A stretch of DNA of 64,000 bases from Neoarius graeffei (lineage: Eukaryota > Chordata > Actinopteri > Siluriformes > Ariidae), in the NCBI RefSeq assembly GCF_027579695.1, contig NC_083583.1, forward strand, positions 19,119,757 to 19,183,756. Direction: 5' to 3'. The notes beneath the pieces are model-generated. The model was not told the origin of the DNA. It did no database searches and was given only the letters and a program-made list of their open reading frames with translations. Both the position numbers and the translations under genes were made by a program. Shown in pieces: positions 9,671-20,353 of this stretch (within the stretch, counting starts at the first letter, position 1; each line of letters begins with the position of its first letter).

Positions 9671-10154
9671 TCAGGTTGTGCAATGCAAGCTAAGTTACGG
9701 TATCTTTTTCTTTTGTACTCTGCTACCTACTTTTCGCTAAATGTTGGTGAGCAAATTAAGATTATGGCATATATTTCGGTAAATCACTAAAATATACTGC
9801 AAATTTCGTGAGATACTGAAATAAGTTATGGATAACGTTAGGTGAGTTAGCTACCATTAGTAATGGTTGTGTATATACGATATTAACAAATGCTAAAAAC
9901 AGCTACTCCTTACTCATAGACTGGAAAAATTCACATTTTTACTGAAGAAGTTCCAATTCTGAGTATTTTTGCAATGTACAAAACTACTCGAGCTCTCTTG
10001 CCTTATTTTTGCTCTGTTATAGGAGGCCGTACTGTTGAATAAAACTCCAGAAACGATCAATGATAGCAGTAAAATCCTATCACAGCTGAAAACATCTGAA
10101 AGTCCAATCGCATCTAATTGGGAAAATAAAATTTTGCTCTTTGGAAGTTAGTAC
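9671..10154. other. dkk3 intron 5, right part, unassigned
   Basis: AT-rich sequence with no coding or repeat signature that I recognise. Confidence 0.4.
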
Positions 10155-10296
10155 CTTCACGGAAGGCACAGCACAGATCGCTGTTGCAGTCGTTTTGTTC
10201 TTGGCAGATGGTTCCCGCTTCCCCTTTAGTCGCGTTCGTGCACTGACCCAACACGCACAGCTGGCCCTCGCAGCACTCCTCATCTTTCCTGCAGGT
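10155..10296 (-). CDS. dkk3: dkk3 exon 5 (end of DKK_N, linker, start of Cys-2 domain)
   Basis: 142 nt, entered in phase 0 and left in phase 1. The acceptor reads TTTTGAATCACAG|ACCTGC and the donor GAAG|GTACTA. It encodes [19 protein letters not shown], the last cysteines of the DKK_N domain (C, CC, C, C), then a short linker with the NAT glycosylation sequon. TIC, NDC and LCCAFRE follow, starting the colipase-like domain. Human DKK3 has CTRDSECCGDQLCVWGHC and CQPGLCCAFQRG at the same places. The downstream reading frame is intronic and is excluded because exon 6 supplies GLLFPVC in phase. Confidence 0.95.
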
Positions 10297-10607
10297 CTGT
10301 GATTCAAAATCCACACAATAGCTATGCACAGTTTCTCATCTAATCATTTCTTTATGAATAAAGGTCATTGCTGATGATTGGCCATCCAGGCAGGATATTA
10401 TGAGCATCATTAATACAGTAAAGGACATTGTGTGGGGGATAGTTCTACATTTGTGGTACATGGACAACCCAAAAGATAAGTTGTGTAGATGTGTGATTTT
10501 TTTTTTATTATTATTACTACTACTACTGTTGTTGTTCCAACTGTTATTGGGTGGGTTTCCCGATAACGTTGCCCTTCAGAGCTAAAGAGAGAGTTGAGAG
10601 ACTCTTA

Positions 10608-11435
10608 GGGTGTATTCAGACCAGGATAGTTCGATAGTTCACTTGCTTTGGTCCGAACCAAATGTTTTTTTTATTTTTTCATTTTGGTGCGGTTCGCTTT
10701 CACACTGTACATTTTAGTAAGCGGACCAAAATCTGTCAACAAAGCCACGCCTCAATTATATTTTGACCCCAGAATAGTATCCTGGTCATCGTAATAGATG
10801 AATTTCTTTTTTGCGTTGCTAGTACCGCCACTTTTTGAAAGAATGTCCCTGATTTTAATGTAGGTCTGACGGAGTTTCTTCACTTTTAGCCGACATTGTT
10901 CTGGGGAGCGCGTGAACCCCTTCTCCTTCATTTTCTCACTGAATACAGCAAACACATCGGCATTTTTGTGTGTTCTCTCCAAAAGCTCAGATATGTGGAC
11001 ATCTGCCCATATATCCACAAGGGTGCGCGTTTCTTCCTCGGCCCACGTTTGCCCCCTACTCATTTTTTGTACTCGCCTACCACTGGTGACTGAACGACTG
11101 TTGTAAGGTTCCCTTGACAACCGAAACAGTGTTTGCACTTTGTGGTGGAGTGTCAAGACTCTGTTTCCCATAATGCTCAACAAACGACGGAAGCTCCCGA
11201 GATACAAAAAAGCAAAACTGTCGGATTAGGTCCGGTCTGCTTTCACACCTCCAAAAGATCCGCACCAGGGTTTCTTTGGTCCGGACCGAGTCCGACCTTG
11301 CAGCTCGGTCTCGGTCCGCTTGTTTGGTCTGGACCAGAGTTCGGTGGTTTGTATTCAGACCAACCCAAAAGGTCCAGACCAAGGGAAATTTGGTTCGTTT
11401 GGTCCGGACCAAACAACGTAGGTGTGAATACGCCC
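10608..11435 (-). mobile_element. PIF/Harbinger-type element with TTA target duplication
   Basis: The ends are GGGTGTATTCAGACC and GGTGTGAATACGCCC, near-perfect inverted repeats. They are flanked by TTA at 10605-10607 and 11436-11438, the 3-bp duplication typical of PIF/Harbinger. Inner ends are rich in GGTCCGGACC-like palindromes. The only coding region is a Myb/SANT-like protein on the minus strand. No HARBI1-type transposase is present, so movement would need one supplied in trans. Confidence 0.88.
10752..11063 (-). CDS. Myb/SANT-like DNA-binding protein of a Harbinger element
   Basis: A 103-residue open frame with stop at 10752. The start chosen is the ATG of MSRGQTWAEEETRTLVDIW (11061-11063), because the Myb/SANT-like fold begins there; the frame stays open upstream. 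The pattern of spaced tryptophans and the QCRLKVKKLRQTYIKIRD helix match the trihelix/MADF-like Myb proteins carried by PIF/Harbinger elements. In known Harbingers this second protein binds DNA and partners the transposase. The domain looks intact although the rest of the element is missing. Whether it is expressed is unknown. Confidence 0.75.
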   Translation of the reverse strand: MSRGQTWAEEETRTLVDIWADVHISELLERTHKNADVFAVFSEKMKEKGFTRSPEQCRLKVKKLRQTYIKIRDILSKSGGTSNAKKKFIYYDDQDTILGSKYN

Positions 11436-11580
11436 TTAAGCAACGAATGTTGTCTCTGTATGTGGTTTTCCCAAACTCACTCGTCAGAAGGAGTCTAAAG
11501 AGCAACAGGACGAAGAGCGTCTTTGCAATGCGTGTCCCCGATATCAGCATTCGTAGTTGCTAAAGGCAATCGTTCACTAA

Positions 11581-12093
11581 TGCCCCTTTTCCACCAAAGC
11601 AGTTCCAGGGCTGGTTCGGGGCCAGTGCTTAGTTTGGAACCGGGTTTTCTGTTTCCACTGACAAAGAACTGGCTCTGGGGCCAGAAAAACCGGTTCCAGG
11701 CTAGCACCAACTCTCTGCTGGGCCAGAGGAAAGAACCGCTTACATCAGCGGGGGGGGCGGAGTTGTTAAGACCAACAACAAGACCGCGAAAGATCGCCAT
11801 TTTTAAGCGACGAGAAGCAGCAGCTGTACAAACACGAAGTCATCCATTATTATTATCATTGTTGCTGCTGCTGCTTCTTCCGTGTTGTTTTTGCTTCAAT
11901 ATTCGCGCCAAGGTTTATGCAAACGTAGCGACGTAACTGACGTATACAGCGACGTAATGGCGTGGCTTCCCTTAGCACCGTGAGCTATGGAAAAGCAAAC
12001 TGGTTCTCAGCTGGCCCGCAAGTTGAATGAGTTGTGAACCAGCACCAGCACTGGCCCCGAACCAGCCCTGGAACTGATTTGGTGGAAAGGGGG
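11581..12093. mobile_element. MITE with TGCCCCTTTTCCACCAAA ends
   Basis: The left end TGCCCCTTTTCCACCAAAGC is the inverted form of the right end TTTGGTGGAAAGGGGGTA. The inner ends are also complementary (AGTTCCAGGGCTGGTTCGGG against CCCGAACCAGCCCTGGAACT). It is a non-coding miniature transposon of a type abundant in fish. No clear target duplication was found. Confidence 0.8.
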
Positions 12094-12177
12094 TATGTTA
12101 TCCCCCGATCATGCAGTCAGGACTATTTCAACTGTTATCCACAGTGCAGAGGGGGCAATGTTCTCCCTTACAAGTGC

Positions 12178-12475
12178 GCACATGAAAGAGATTTTGATCT
12201 GTGTATGGTGTGTACCTAAGGAGGTTGTATTGACCTCCTTATACAGGGGGCTGCAAAAGTAGGTATACAGTAAGGATTATTCCAGTATTATAATAGTGGT
12301 GCTTGGTTTCATTTAATACTACTGTTTTGTGTGAACGTTTTGTTTTTCATTCTTGTATGCCTACTTTTTGCAGCCCTCTGTGTATATATAAATTGATCTA
12401 TCTATAAAAGGTCAATTCAATCTCCTTTGGTACACACTACACACAGATCAAAACCCCTCTCTCTCTCGTGCACGC
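12178..12475. repeat. Foldback repeat containing a 143-bp MITE
   Basis: The arm at about 12183-12237 (GATTTTGATCTGTGTATGGT, GTGTACCTAAGGAGG) is mirrored by about 12410-12472 (CTCCTTTGGTACACAC, ACACACAGATCAAAAC). The centre is occupied by the short element at 12242-12384. Confidence 0.75.
12242..12384. mobile_element. 143-bp Tc1-like MITE
   Basis: It begins TACAGGGGGCTGCAAAAGTA and ends TACTTTTTGCAGCCCTCTGTGTA, which are inverted repeats of about 25 bp with TA borders. It carries no coding sequence. It lies between the two arms of the surrounding foldback, so it inserted into the loop. Confidence 0.75.
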
Positions 12476-12988
12476 GCACGCAATGTTAGAGGTGCAGAAA
12501 TCTCATTTATGAAACTGAATTAGTGAATCACTTGCCAAATGGAGTTAAATGTGATTAAACTATGGCGATATCAATGTGACCTTCCGATATCCATACGTAA
12601 TTCCATAACTTATTGAAATATATCCAGAATGTTTTGCATATATTTATTTAATAATTAACTGGATGTACTTGCACTAGAAAGTGAAGAAAAATAATTGAAC
12701 ACCGGCAGCAGATTCAACACCTGTTTTCCTTGTTGACTGTGAGCGTCCCTCCGCAGCACATGCGCAGTCTGTGTATTTGGCTGTGAGCGAGCCACTCTTT
12801 GTTTTGAACGAGTGGTCTGGGTCTCTCGTAAATTTCGAGCAAACTAAAGGACTACTTGGGCTACGATGTTTGTTCGGGAAAACCATGTTAGCTTAACGAT
12901 GGATCTTATGAGGTAATTTAAGACTCTCTTGGCCTTAAGAGGCTTTTGGGAAACCCACCCATTACCATTACTACTGCTGCAGCTACTA
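12476..12988. other. dkk3 intron 4, unassigned
   Basis: Nothing recognised apart from a short alternating CACGCGCACGC stretch at about 12469-12481. Confidence 0.35.
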
Positions 12989-12994
12989 CTAAGG

Positions 12995-13816
12995 CCCTGT
13001 CCACACGGCAACGGATTCAGGTGAATCTGAGAAAATTGTTTATCGTTTCGGCCTGGCGTCCACACGGCACCGGCGTTTTGGGTGCCCCAAAACGAAATCT
13101 TTTCAGAACGGGTTCCAGAGTGGAAAAATCTGGCAACGGCGCCGTTGCGAAGTCGTCTGGATGAGTAGAACGGATTTGTTTACGATGACGTCACAACCAC
13201 ATGACTGTCAGTGCTTCACGCCGGGTAGAAGTGTAACGAACTCGATGCGAGTTGTCAACAAATCCTATAACTTGGTTCATGAAACGCGCTTACAAAATAT
13301 TTTCACTGCTTTCCAAAAACAAAAACAATCCCGCCAGCAAAAATGGGGAAAAAAAGGAGCGATCTCACCTCTTCAGATGTTGGTTTAAGTCCGACAATAC
13401 ATTCCTCAAAAAGGGCGTAGAAGAACAAAGTAATCCATCAACGTGTAGCATTCAATTTATTCCGGACCATTAAAGAATTCTGGAGGATATCAGAATGTTG
13501 GCGTACCGGCTTCCATCTACCCCCATTCATTCCTCTTTCCGCGTCTTTCGTTTTACGCTACTGATTAATAATCAAAACTTTATGTGGCTGATGCTACAGA
13601 AGAAGGGGTTTATGCGCATGCGTCTACTTCTATTGTTCTGGTGTCTCCGATGGGACCGTCTTACAGCGCACGTAGTGGTGTGGCATGTGTATTGCATCGT
13701 TTTCAGCAAGCGTTGCGTTGCCATATGAACCTGATATTTTACTGATCCGTTGCCCATGTGGATGTGATATTTAAAAAAAAAATAAAATCTCGTTGCCGTT
13801 GTCGTGTGGATGTAGC
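12995..13816. mobile_element. MITE with CCCTGTCCACACGGCAACG ends
   Basis: The left end CCCTGTCCACACGGCAACGG is paired with the right end CGTTGCCGTTGTCGTGTGGA. A direct repeat CTAAGG lies at 12989-12994 and 13817-13822 and may be the target duplication. The interior holds unrelated short frames only. Confidence 0.7.
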
Positions 13817-13822
13817 CTAAGG

Positions 13823-13985
13823 CTACTATGACTTCTGCTATTATTATTATTGGTACTGCTTCTCTTACTAATACTATGATTACTATTGCTACTACTATTA
13901 CGACTTTTTCTATCGCCCCTCTTAGTATTGCTCATACTATTACAACTGCTGCTGGTACTACCACTTCTGTTATTCCAACCCCAGT
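13823..13985. repeat. Degenerate TAC/TAT/ACT trinucleotide-rich tract
   Basis: The tract consists of short imperfect ATT, ACT and GCT triplets with constant drift. A similar, much longer tract lies at 15965-16710 in the same intron region. Confidence 0.7.
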
Positions 13986-14082
13986 TCCAAAAAAGTTAGG
14001 AAGCGTTGTAAAACGTAAATAAAAACAATGTGGTGATTTGCAAATCATGGAAACCCTGTATTTAACTGGGAATACAGTAGGA

Positions 14083-14222
14083 CAAAGACTGTGACTGGCC
14101 AACATTTGCAGCTATGTAGTGCTACTGGGCGTACCACAGTCTTAAACTGGTCGGCTAAAGTATATAAGACTGGTAAGCCCAGTAGCACTATATGGCTGTG
14201 AATGTTGGCCAGTCACTGTAAA
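14083..14222. repeat. Inverted repeat made of an inverted LINE fragment
   Basis: GTGACTGGCCAACATTTGCA to GTAGTGCTACTGGG (14089-14128) is the inverted form of CCCAGTAGCACTATATGGCT to GTTGGCCAGTCAC (14178-14217). The right arm is the start of the LINE coding fragment, so the left arm is a reversed duplicate of it. Confidence 0.75.
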
Positions 14223-14590
14223 ACATGAGCAAAATCTACATGCCATGGAGATGAAAATACTATGCTGCTTTCAAGAACACTCTCTATTAGACCATGTGGA
14301 AAATCCGGAAGTCCATAGGAAAACGCAGGTGGTTCCAATCACTGCAAAGATGAGAGTGGTGCTTCTGATGGTATGGCCATATCATGCGAAGCTCAGATGG
14401 AGCAGTGGCTAAATCTGCAACAGCACTGGACATTCCAGACAAGTGGCTGTGTGGAAGACCCAAAAAGAGATGGGCTGACTCAATAAAGAAGGACCTAAAG
14501 TCCATAAAAGCAAAACCAGAGGACGCTTTTGATTGGAGTAAGTGGAGACAGCTGAGCCGAGCTGCAGACCCTGCACCCATGTGGGACTAA
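14178..14590 (+). pseudogene. LINE ORF2 C-terminal fragment
   Basis: Plus-strand codons from 14179 read VALYGCECWPVTVKHEQNLH then AMEMKILCC, the typical LYGxExW and MExKxLR region just after the reverse transcriptase of fish non-LTR elements. After frameshifts the frame continues with GRPKKRWADSIKKDLKSI and WRQLSRAADPAPMWD, a common end of L2/RTE-like ORF2 proteins. The reverse transcriptase core and endonuclease are absent, consistent with 5' truncation. Confidence 0.8.
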
Positions 14591-14628
14591 CGCAAGGAAG
14601 ACAACCGCAGGACAAAGACTGTAACGGC

Positions 14629-14990
14629 AGCATGAGAAAACCGCTGCTGAAGCAGCGCATCGCTCCTCACACAACTGCTTCCGTGGTGCTGAAAAGACAG
14701 CGACACTTCATCACCATGGTTTTGGATGGCCGAAAGCAGTATGGCCACAGGGTGGGGCTTGCCGATCGCATACGAATGGAGCGGTATAAACCATACACAG
14801 AGGTGAGGTGGAGTTTACCGGGTACATGGCTTCTGATTTTCACTCCTTTCTCTGCTCAGGCAACCTTGTTGAGGATGAAGAAGAGGAAATCAAGAATGTC
14901 GTGCTTTTCGCTCCCGCTTATGCTGCCTCTGGAAGATTGTTGAAAGACCCAGATGCAGCCAATTATCCCTTATTTTTCATTAAAAAGGCG
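14629..14990 (+). other. Unrecognised open segment after the LINE end
   Basis: Two overlapping frames look less random than their surroundings. One runs from MRKPLLKQRIAPHTTASVV through GHRVGLADRIRMERYKPYTE. The other runs from EFTGYMASDFHSFLCSGNL through an acidic EDEEEEIKN stretch to LLKDPDAANYPLFFIKKA. A GAG|GTGAGG donor-like site at about 14803 and a CTCAG|GCA acceptor-like site at 14860 sit between them. I cannot assign a family. It may be a fragment of a captured or processed gene, or chance. Confidence 0.25.
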
Positions 14991-15009
14991 CATGTTTGTT
15001 CTGAGGCTT

Positions 15010-15064
<55 letters not shown>
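15010..15064. repeat. (TG)n microsatellite
   Basis: About 27 uninterrupted TG units. It produces a spurious Cys-Val repeat in translation. Confidence 0.97.
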
Positions 15065-15069
<5 letters not shown>

Positions 15070-15718
15070 AATATGATATTTGAGAGTCTGAATTTCTGTT
15101 GTAGAGTTCTACGTATTGCATTTAAGGATTTTATCCCTGAAGACTTTTTCTAAAAGTGTAGATATTTTACCCAACCTGTAACATAAGCACACTTTATCTG
15201 GCGTGGTTGTGTACTGAATTCATGACCTAAATCAGTGTAAACTCACAGGATTTTACCTGTGAATTCCTCTTCAATAAGACCTCCGTATAAATGGGGGGAA
15301 AGTTCCAGGAGCACTCTCAACTCTGCCTATACGACTGTATTTCATGGCAGACCGAAACAAGCCTCTGAACTGAATTAAACCTGACTACCAGTAGCACATC
15401 AGTATTCTAGTGCTTTCTCCTGTCCATCACTGTCTTCTGCTGTCCTTTACGTTACAGGGACAGAGAACGCGCTCTGATTCAGCAAATGCTCCACTTTTAA
15501 TGTGCACCCCAAAGGGGGGGAGGGAACCCACTGATATCAAATTCCGAATGCACTTGTGCTTGTGCTGCAATGCAGATACAGTGCAGTCTCAGTTTCATCA
15601 TATAGAAAGGTAGAGGCTCTCAAATGTGCAGGTCTTCAGCACTTTCATGACCGATATGGGTGTGCCCCCTGAGAGAGATTAGATTCACAATTTTGTACAG
15701 GAAGTCTGAAGGTCCTAC

Positions 15719-15811
15719 CGCATCTGACTGCTTGCAAGGCATACACTCGGAGTGGTGTTCATCGTAGAGACAGTATTTACCCTTCTCACAGTCCTCATCA
15801 GTAATACACTC
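15719..15811 (-). CDS. dkk3: dkk3 exon 4 (start of DKK_N domain)
   Basis: 93 nt, phase 0 at both ends. The acceptor reads TCTCTTTCAG|GAGTGT and the donor GCG|GTAGGA. It encodes 31 residues (138-168): ECITDEDCEKGKYC, then LYDEHHSECMPC and KQSDA. Joining to exon 5 gives PC-KQSDAT-C with six residues between cysteines, exactly as in human DKK3 (PC-RGQRML-C). This supports both splice sites. The exon supplies the first five of the ten cysteines of the DKK_N domain, which is the hallmark of Dickkopf proteins. Confidence 0.95.
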
Positions 15812-15964
15812 CTGAAAGAGAAAAAAGGGGGGAAAGAGAACACATCAAAAATCCTTTAACATAAGAAATCGCAGAACTCGCATCTTCATATTATTTGGCC
15901 AGTGCAGTTTATCAAAGGAACAATCTTGAATTTCTTAGCTTAAAAAAAAAAGAAGTAACTGAAG

Positions 15965-16710
15965 CACTACTACTAATTTTATGATTGTCATTAGTTAATA
16001 ATAATATGAATACTACTACTAAGTATTACTGCTATTACAGTTACAACTATTACAGGTACTGTTTCTATTACTAGTACTACTCCTATTAAGTTGCTCTTGT
16101 GATTACAGTTACTATTGTTACAATTAGTACAACGAATACGAATACTGGTATTATGGTTATGAATATGACTACTACTGTTGCCATTACTACTCCTATGATT
16201 TACTACTAGCATCACTTTTAAGTGCAGGATGCCAAACTGCATTCTGCACATACTGCAACTGCATGGCTCCATAGAAAGAGTCCAGGTGCTAAACTGGCCT
16301 GCCTGCAGTCCAGACAGGTCACCCATTGAAAACATTTGGTACATTATCAAGTGCAAAACACAATAAAGGAGACCCCTGTTAAGAATCTTAACAGTACTTT
16401 TAGGATTACTGCTCAGATTATAGTAATAGTCGTTGTTGAGTATTACAATTTGTACTAGTACTATAATCACTGTTATGCATACTATTACCATTGTTTCTTC
16501 TACTACTTTATTACGAATGTGACTGCTAGCATTGTAATTACTCATATTACTAAGATTATTGCTTTGATTACTTACTACTATTATGGCTCAGTATTTTGTA
16601 GTATGATGATAGTGTAGTTTTATTAATGCTAATGTGATTATTAGTGTTGTTCCTATTACTACTTCCACTTGTATTACTTCTTCTCCTCTTACTACTATGG
16701 TTGACACATG
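15965..16710. repeat. Long degenerate TAC/TTA/ATT trinucleotide tract with Tc1 insertion
   Basis: About 740 bp of imperfect ATTACT, TACTAC and TTATTA triplets, interrupted at about 16203-16388 by a transposase fragment. It codes for no real protein, although one frame stays open for 184 codons because the tract is poor in in-frame stops. Confidence 0.75.
16203..16388 (+). pseudogene. Tc1-like transposase fragment within the trinucleotide tract
   Basis: Plus-strand codons read VQVLNWPACSPDRSPIENIW then YIIKCK, the third catalytic region of a Tc1-like transposase (WPxxSPDLxPIENxW). The Glu is present but the motif Leu has become Arg. No inverted repeats are visible; only about 60 codons survive. 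Confidence 0.75.
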
Positions 16711-16995
16711 ACTTGTCCAATATTTACCTGGACGGAAAGTTGACCCATATGCTTAGAATCAAGACAAGAAGATTTTGATTCCATAAAGGCTAAAATAAAC
16801 ACTTTTCTGCTGCAATTGTTTACTGTATGGATATTTTGGGGCAAAAATGGGGATTGGTTTCCCCCTTTTCCATTTAAAAGAACTGAGTGAAATCTAATGC
16901 AAAATTGGTATTTTTTATTTGAAGAATAAATTGTCTACCTATGTCCATTTAGATTTATGTCTGTGTTACTATACACCTATCAGCCATAACACATA

Positions 16996-17065
16996 AACCA
17001 TCCGTCCATTATCTGTAGCCGTTTGTCCCGTTCTATAGGGTCGCAGGCAAACTGGAGTCCATCCA
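16996..17065 (-). mobile_element. Truncated SINE-A fragment (GGATGG-tail subfamily)
   Basis: On the minus strand this is the last 70 bp of SINE-A (GGTCGCAGGC / GCCGTTTGTCCCG reversed), ending in an ATGGACGGATGG-like tail. It is nested in the Tc1-like element. Confidence 0.75.
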
Positions 17066-17070
17066 TATAA

Positions 17071-18140
17071 ACCTAACATAACCTGTAAACCACCTTCCGA
17101 ATATTGTGTAGGTCTTCCTTGTGCAGCCAAAACAGCTGATCCTTGAGGCATGGACTCCATGAGACTTCTGAAGATGTGCTGTGGTATCTGGCACCAAGAT
17201 GTTAGCAGCAGATCCTTTAAGTCATGTAGGTTACAAGGTGGATCCACGGATGTTTGTCCGGTACATCCCACAAATGCTCATTCGGATTGAGGTCTGGGGA
17301 ATTTGGAGGCTGAGTCAACACCTTGAACCCTTTATGTTCCTCAAACCATTCCTGAACCATTTTTTTGCAGTGTGGCAGGGTGCATTATCCTGTTTCCATA
17401 AAGGGGTATACTTGGTCTGCAACAATGTTTCAAGTAGGTGGTATGTGTCAAAGTAGCATCCACATGAATGCCAGGATTCAAGGTTTCCTTTGAGGGAGTG
17501 ACCACACAGATTTATGGGTCCGTGTTGAGAATGCATTGATTCTTTCCTTCAACTGGGGGTAGTCTGAAATAATCTTAGAAGACAGGAAACAAGAGTTCAA
17601 TCAGTTTTGGACAGTCCATGATGCCTTGCTGTCATCCATCCTCCTGAAACAGTATTTTCCCCATTTTGAATGCATCAACTGTCTCTGCTGGCTTGCCTTC
17701 TTCCCATAGTACATCCAGGTACCAGCTCTTCCCCAGGTAAGCAACACATGTGCACACGCCCTGCCGTCCACAAAAGAAAATGTGATTCGTCAGACCAGTC
17801 CATCTTCTTTCATTGCTTTCTTATACAACTTTTGTTGTGTACCAACCACTGCATACCGAGAACACCCCAGCTCTTCTTCGGGATCGTCCTAGATGGGCAC
17901 ATCGTGCCTTGGCCGCCCATGACCCTGTCGCCAGTTCACTGGTTGTCCTTCCTTGGACCACTTTTGGTAGGTACTGACCATTTGTATACTGGGAACACCC
18001 CACAAGACCTGTGTTTTGTAGATGTTCAAACCCAGTCATCTAGCCATCACAATTTGGCCCTTGGTCACTTGGATCCTTACGCTTGCCCATTTTTCCTGCT
18101 TCCAACACATCAACTTCAAGAACTGACTGTTCTCTTGCTG
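17071..18140 (-). pseudogene. Degenerate Tc1-like transposase
   Basis: Minus-strand pieces include WKQDNAPCHTAKKWF, which holds the second catalytic Asp in the QDNAPCHTA motif. Further on come HDLKDLLLTSWCQIPQHIF and SLMESMPQGSAVLAAQG, the usual C-terminal end of this subfamily. Several frameshifts and stops separate the pieces, so it cannot be translated. The 239-codon plus-strand frame at 17670-18389 is antisense to this and is not a gene. Confidence 0.8.
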
Positions 18141-18218
18141 CCTAATATATCCCACCCATTGACAGGTGCCATCATAACTAGTCAGTCAATGTTTTTAATG
18201 TTATGGCTGGTCGGTGTA

Positions 18219-19078
18219 ATTTATTTTAGACATCTTTTAAATAAAAACACAACCATTTATCAGCCAAATATATTTGAGTCAAAGACGCATTATTCTGAAA
18301 CAGCAATATACAACACATGTATACCATATACCACAGATGAAACTTGGCCTATTGTAACTTTTTTAGGGTTTATATGTACAGTATATTGATCTTGAATGTT
18401 ATTTGAAGTGATGTATTTTCTGTCTTAAAAGTTCTATTATGTATCCTTTCCTGTAGCAAAGTTTATTTAAAAAAAAAAGGATTAAATAACAATTGTATAT
18501 GCCATACATGAGGAGCTCATGTCTAAAATCTCAACACTGCCTGGGAAATACTACAGAGCCTTGACTAAAAATGAAAAAGGATAATTAAAATGATATAAAA
18601 TTAGGTATTTATCATTCCTTTCACATCTTAATTTCACTAAAATGTCAGTCAATAGACTGATCCACTCAGTAAGACTCTGAATTGTCTTTCTTTTGTCTTC
18701 CTTTGCCAGATAGACGTGATGCACTTTAACACACTTCCTTGATGATCAGAAGGTTATAGAACGTTATCTGGCTCTATCCTGCTTTATCAGTCCCCTCTCA
18801 GATACAGCAGGCTGAAAATCCTGCTCATGTCTGCCAGGGGATTATTGAATGACTCGACAAATCAGGCAAGAGATATAGTGCTTTTACCAGAGAAGTTCGA
18901 GAGGATCTGTGCATTAGGAGATTGATTTGTGTAAACTGCACTACAAAGTACTGGATACAACTTCAGGGCTTGAAACAGATCCAGAGTTTATCGCTTAATG
19001 ATCTGCTGAAGACGACCACCAGAATCAGATGGAATCTAGTTTGTTCTCAGTATTACAATATATTATAAAATATACTAG
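18219..19078. other. dkk3 intron 3, unassigned
   Basis: AT-rich sequence without a recognisable gene or element on either strand. Confidence 0.4.
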
Positions 19079-19099
19079 GGGCGGCACGGTGGCGTAGTG
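19079..19099 (+). repeat. 21-bp SINE-A head only
   Basis: GGGCGGCACGGTGGCGTAGTG matches only the first 21 bases of SINE-A, including box A, and then stops. LINE-driven insertion normally truncates the 5' side, so a 5'-only fragment suggests a later deletion. Confidence 0.7.
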
Positions 19100-19310
19100 T
19101 ATTCAAGGTACAAATGCTAGTCACTGAAGCTGTTCAGGTAACAGATTGTCATTAAACTGTGGAAATTAATCTTCAAAGAAAAGTCCATCATGAATAACAT
19201 GTGATTAATGTCCCCCTGCTTATGGGAATGACACAAATGCAACACCAGCCATTCAATTAGCACCAGAATCACTAAACTTGTCAAATCTTTCCATATAAAT
19301 GCCTTTCAAT

Positions 19311-19975
19311 GGCCCTTTTCCACTACCCTTTTTCAGCTCGCTTCAGCTCACTTCAGCCCGACACGGCTCGCGTTTCGACTACCTCAGAGCGGCGTGACTC
19401 AGCTCGCTTCAGCCCTGCTTAGCACCCAAAACTCGCACGGTTTTGGAGTGGGGCTGAAGCGAGCCGAGTGGGGCTAGGGGCGTGAGGAGACACTCCCCTG
19501 TGCACTGATTGGTGAGGAGGAGTGTCCTCACATGCCCACACACACCCCGTGAGCACGCTGGGATCTGTAAACACCGTAAACCCGGAAGAAGAAGAATTAC
19601 GAGAATTTCTGAAGCCTTATGAGCCTCGCCTCATCTATATGCTCTTGCCAGTATCTGTTGGCGTTGTCGGTGACAACAAGCCACAGCACCAAGACCAGCA
19701 ACACTAACGACTCCATGTTTATTGTTTACTATCCGCGTCGTGAGACTACCGCTTAAAAGATCACTGATGTCACTGTTTGCGCCGCCTAACGACATCACGT
19801 GACATCCACCCACTTTCACTAACTCCACCCAGTGTGTCCACCCACTTCCAGCCAGCACGGTTCAGCGCAGTTGTAGTTGAAATGCAACCCCAACAGCCCC
19901 ACTCAGCTCGACTCAGCCCAACTCAGCACGGCACGGCTCAGCCCAACTCAACCGCGTTGGTAGTGGAAAAGCGGC
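19311..19975. mobile_element. MITE with GGCCCTTTTCCACTACC ends
   Basis: The left end GGCCCTTTTCCACTACCC is inverted at the right end GGTAGTGGAAAAGCGGC. The subterminal part is a run of AGCTCG/CAGCTCGCTTCAGC-type units in inverted orientation on the two sides. It has no protein-coding capacity. Confidence 0.8.
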
Positions 19976-20353
19976 ATAAGATTCCTGTTCTTGGCTGCAG
20001 GAGTGGAACCTAATGTGGTCTTTTGCTGTTGCATGCTGAGATGCTTTTCTGCTCACCACAGTTATGAGTTGCTATATCCTTCCTGGCAGCTCGAACCAAG
20101 CTGGCCATTTTCCTCTGACCTCTCTTATCAACAAGACGTTTCCACCCACAGAACCGTCACTCACTCGTGTTTTTTTTTTTTTTAAACCCCCAGGAGATCA
20201 GCAGTTTCTGAAATACTCAAACCAGTCCATCTGGCTCAAACCAACACCCATGCCACAGTGAAAGTCACACTTTGCGATCAGAATTTTTCCCATTCTAATG
20301 TTTGAAGTGAACATTAATTGCAGGTCTTGATTTGTATCTACATGATTTTATGC

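Larger units (their letters stand above)
16972..18218 (-). mobile_element. Tc1-like element with TACACCTATCAGCCATAACA ends
   Basis: The left end TACACCTATCAGCCATAACA is matched in reverse by TGTTATGGCTGGTCGGTGTA at the right end (18198-18218), about 80 percent identical. It is a common fish Tc1-like subfamily. A 5'-truncated SINE-A lies just inside the left end (16996-17065). Confidence 0.82.

Noticed and set aside
15991..16545. 184-codon minus-strand frame
   Set aside because: It comes from a degenerate trinucleotide tract with a transposase fragment inside; composition explains the open frame.
17670..18389. 239-codon plus-strand frame
   Set aside because: It lies antisense to a degenerate Tc1-like transposase and has no domain of its own.
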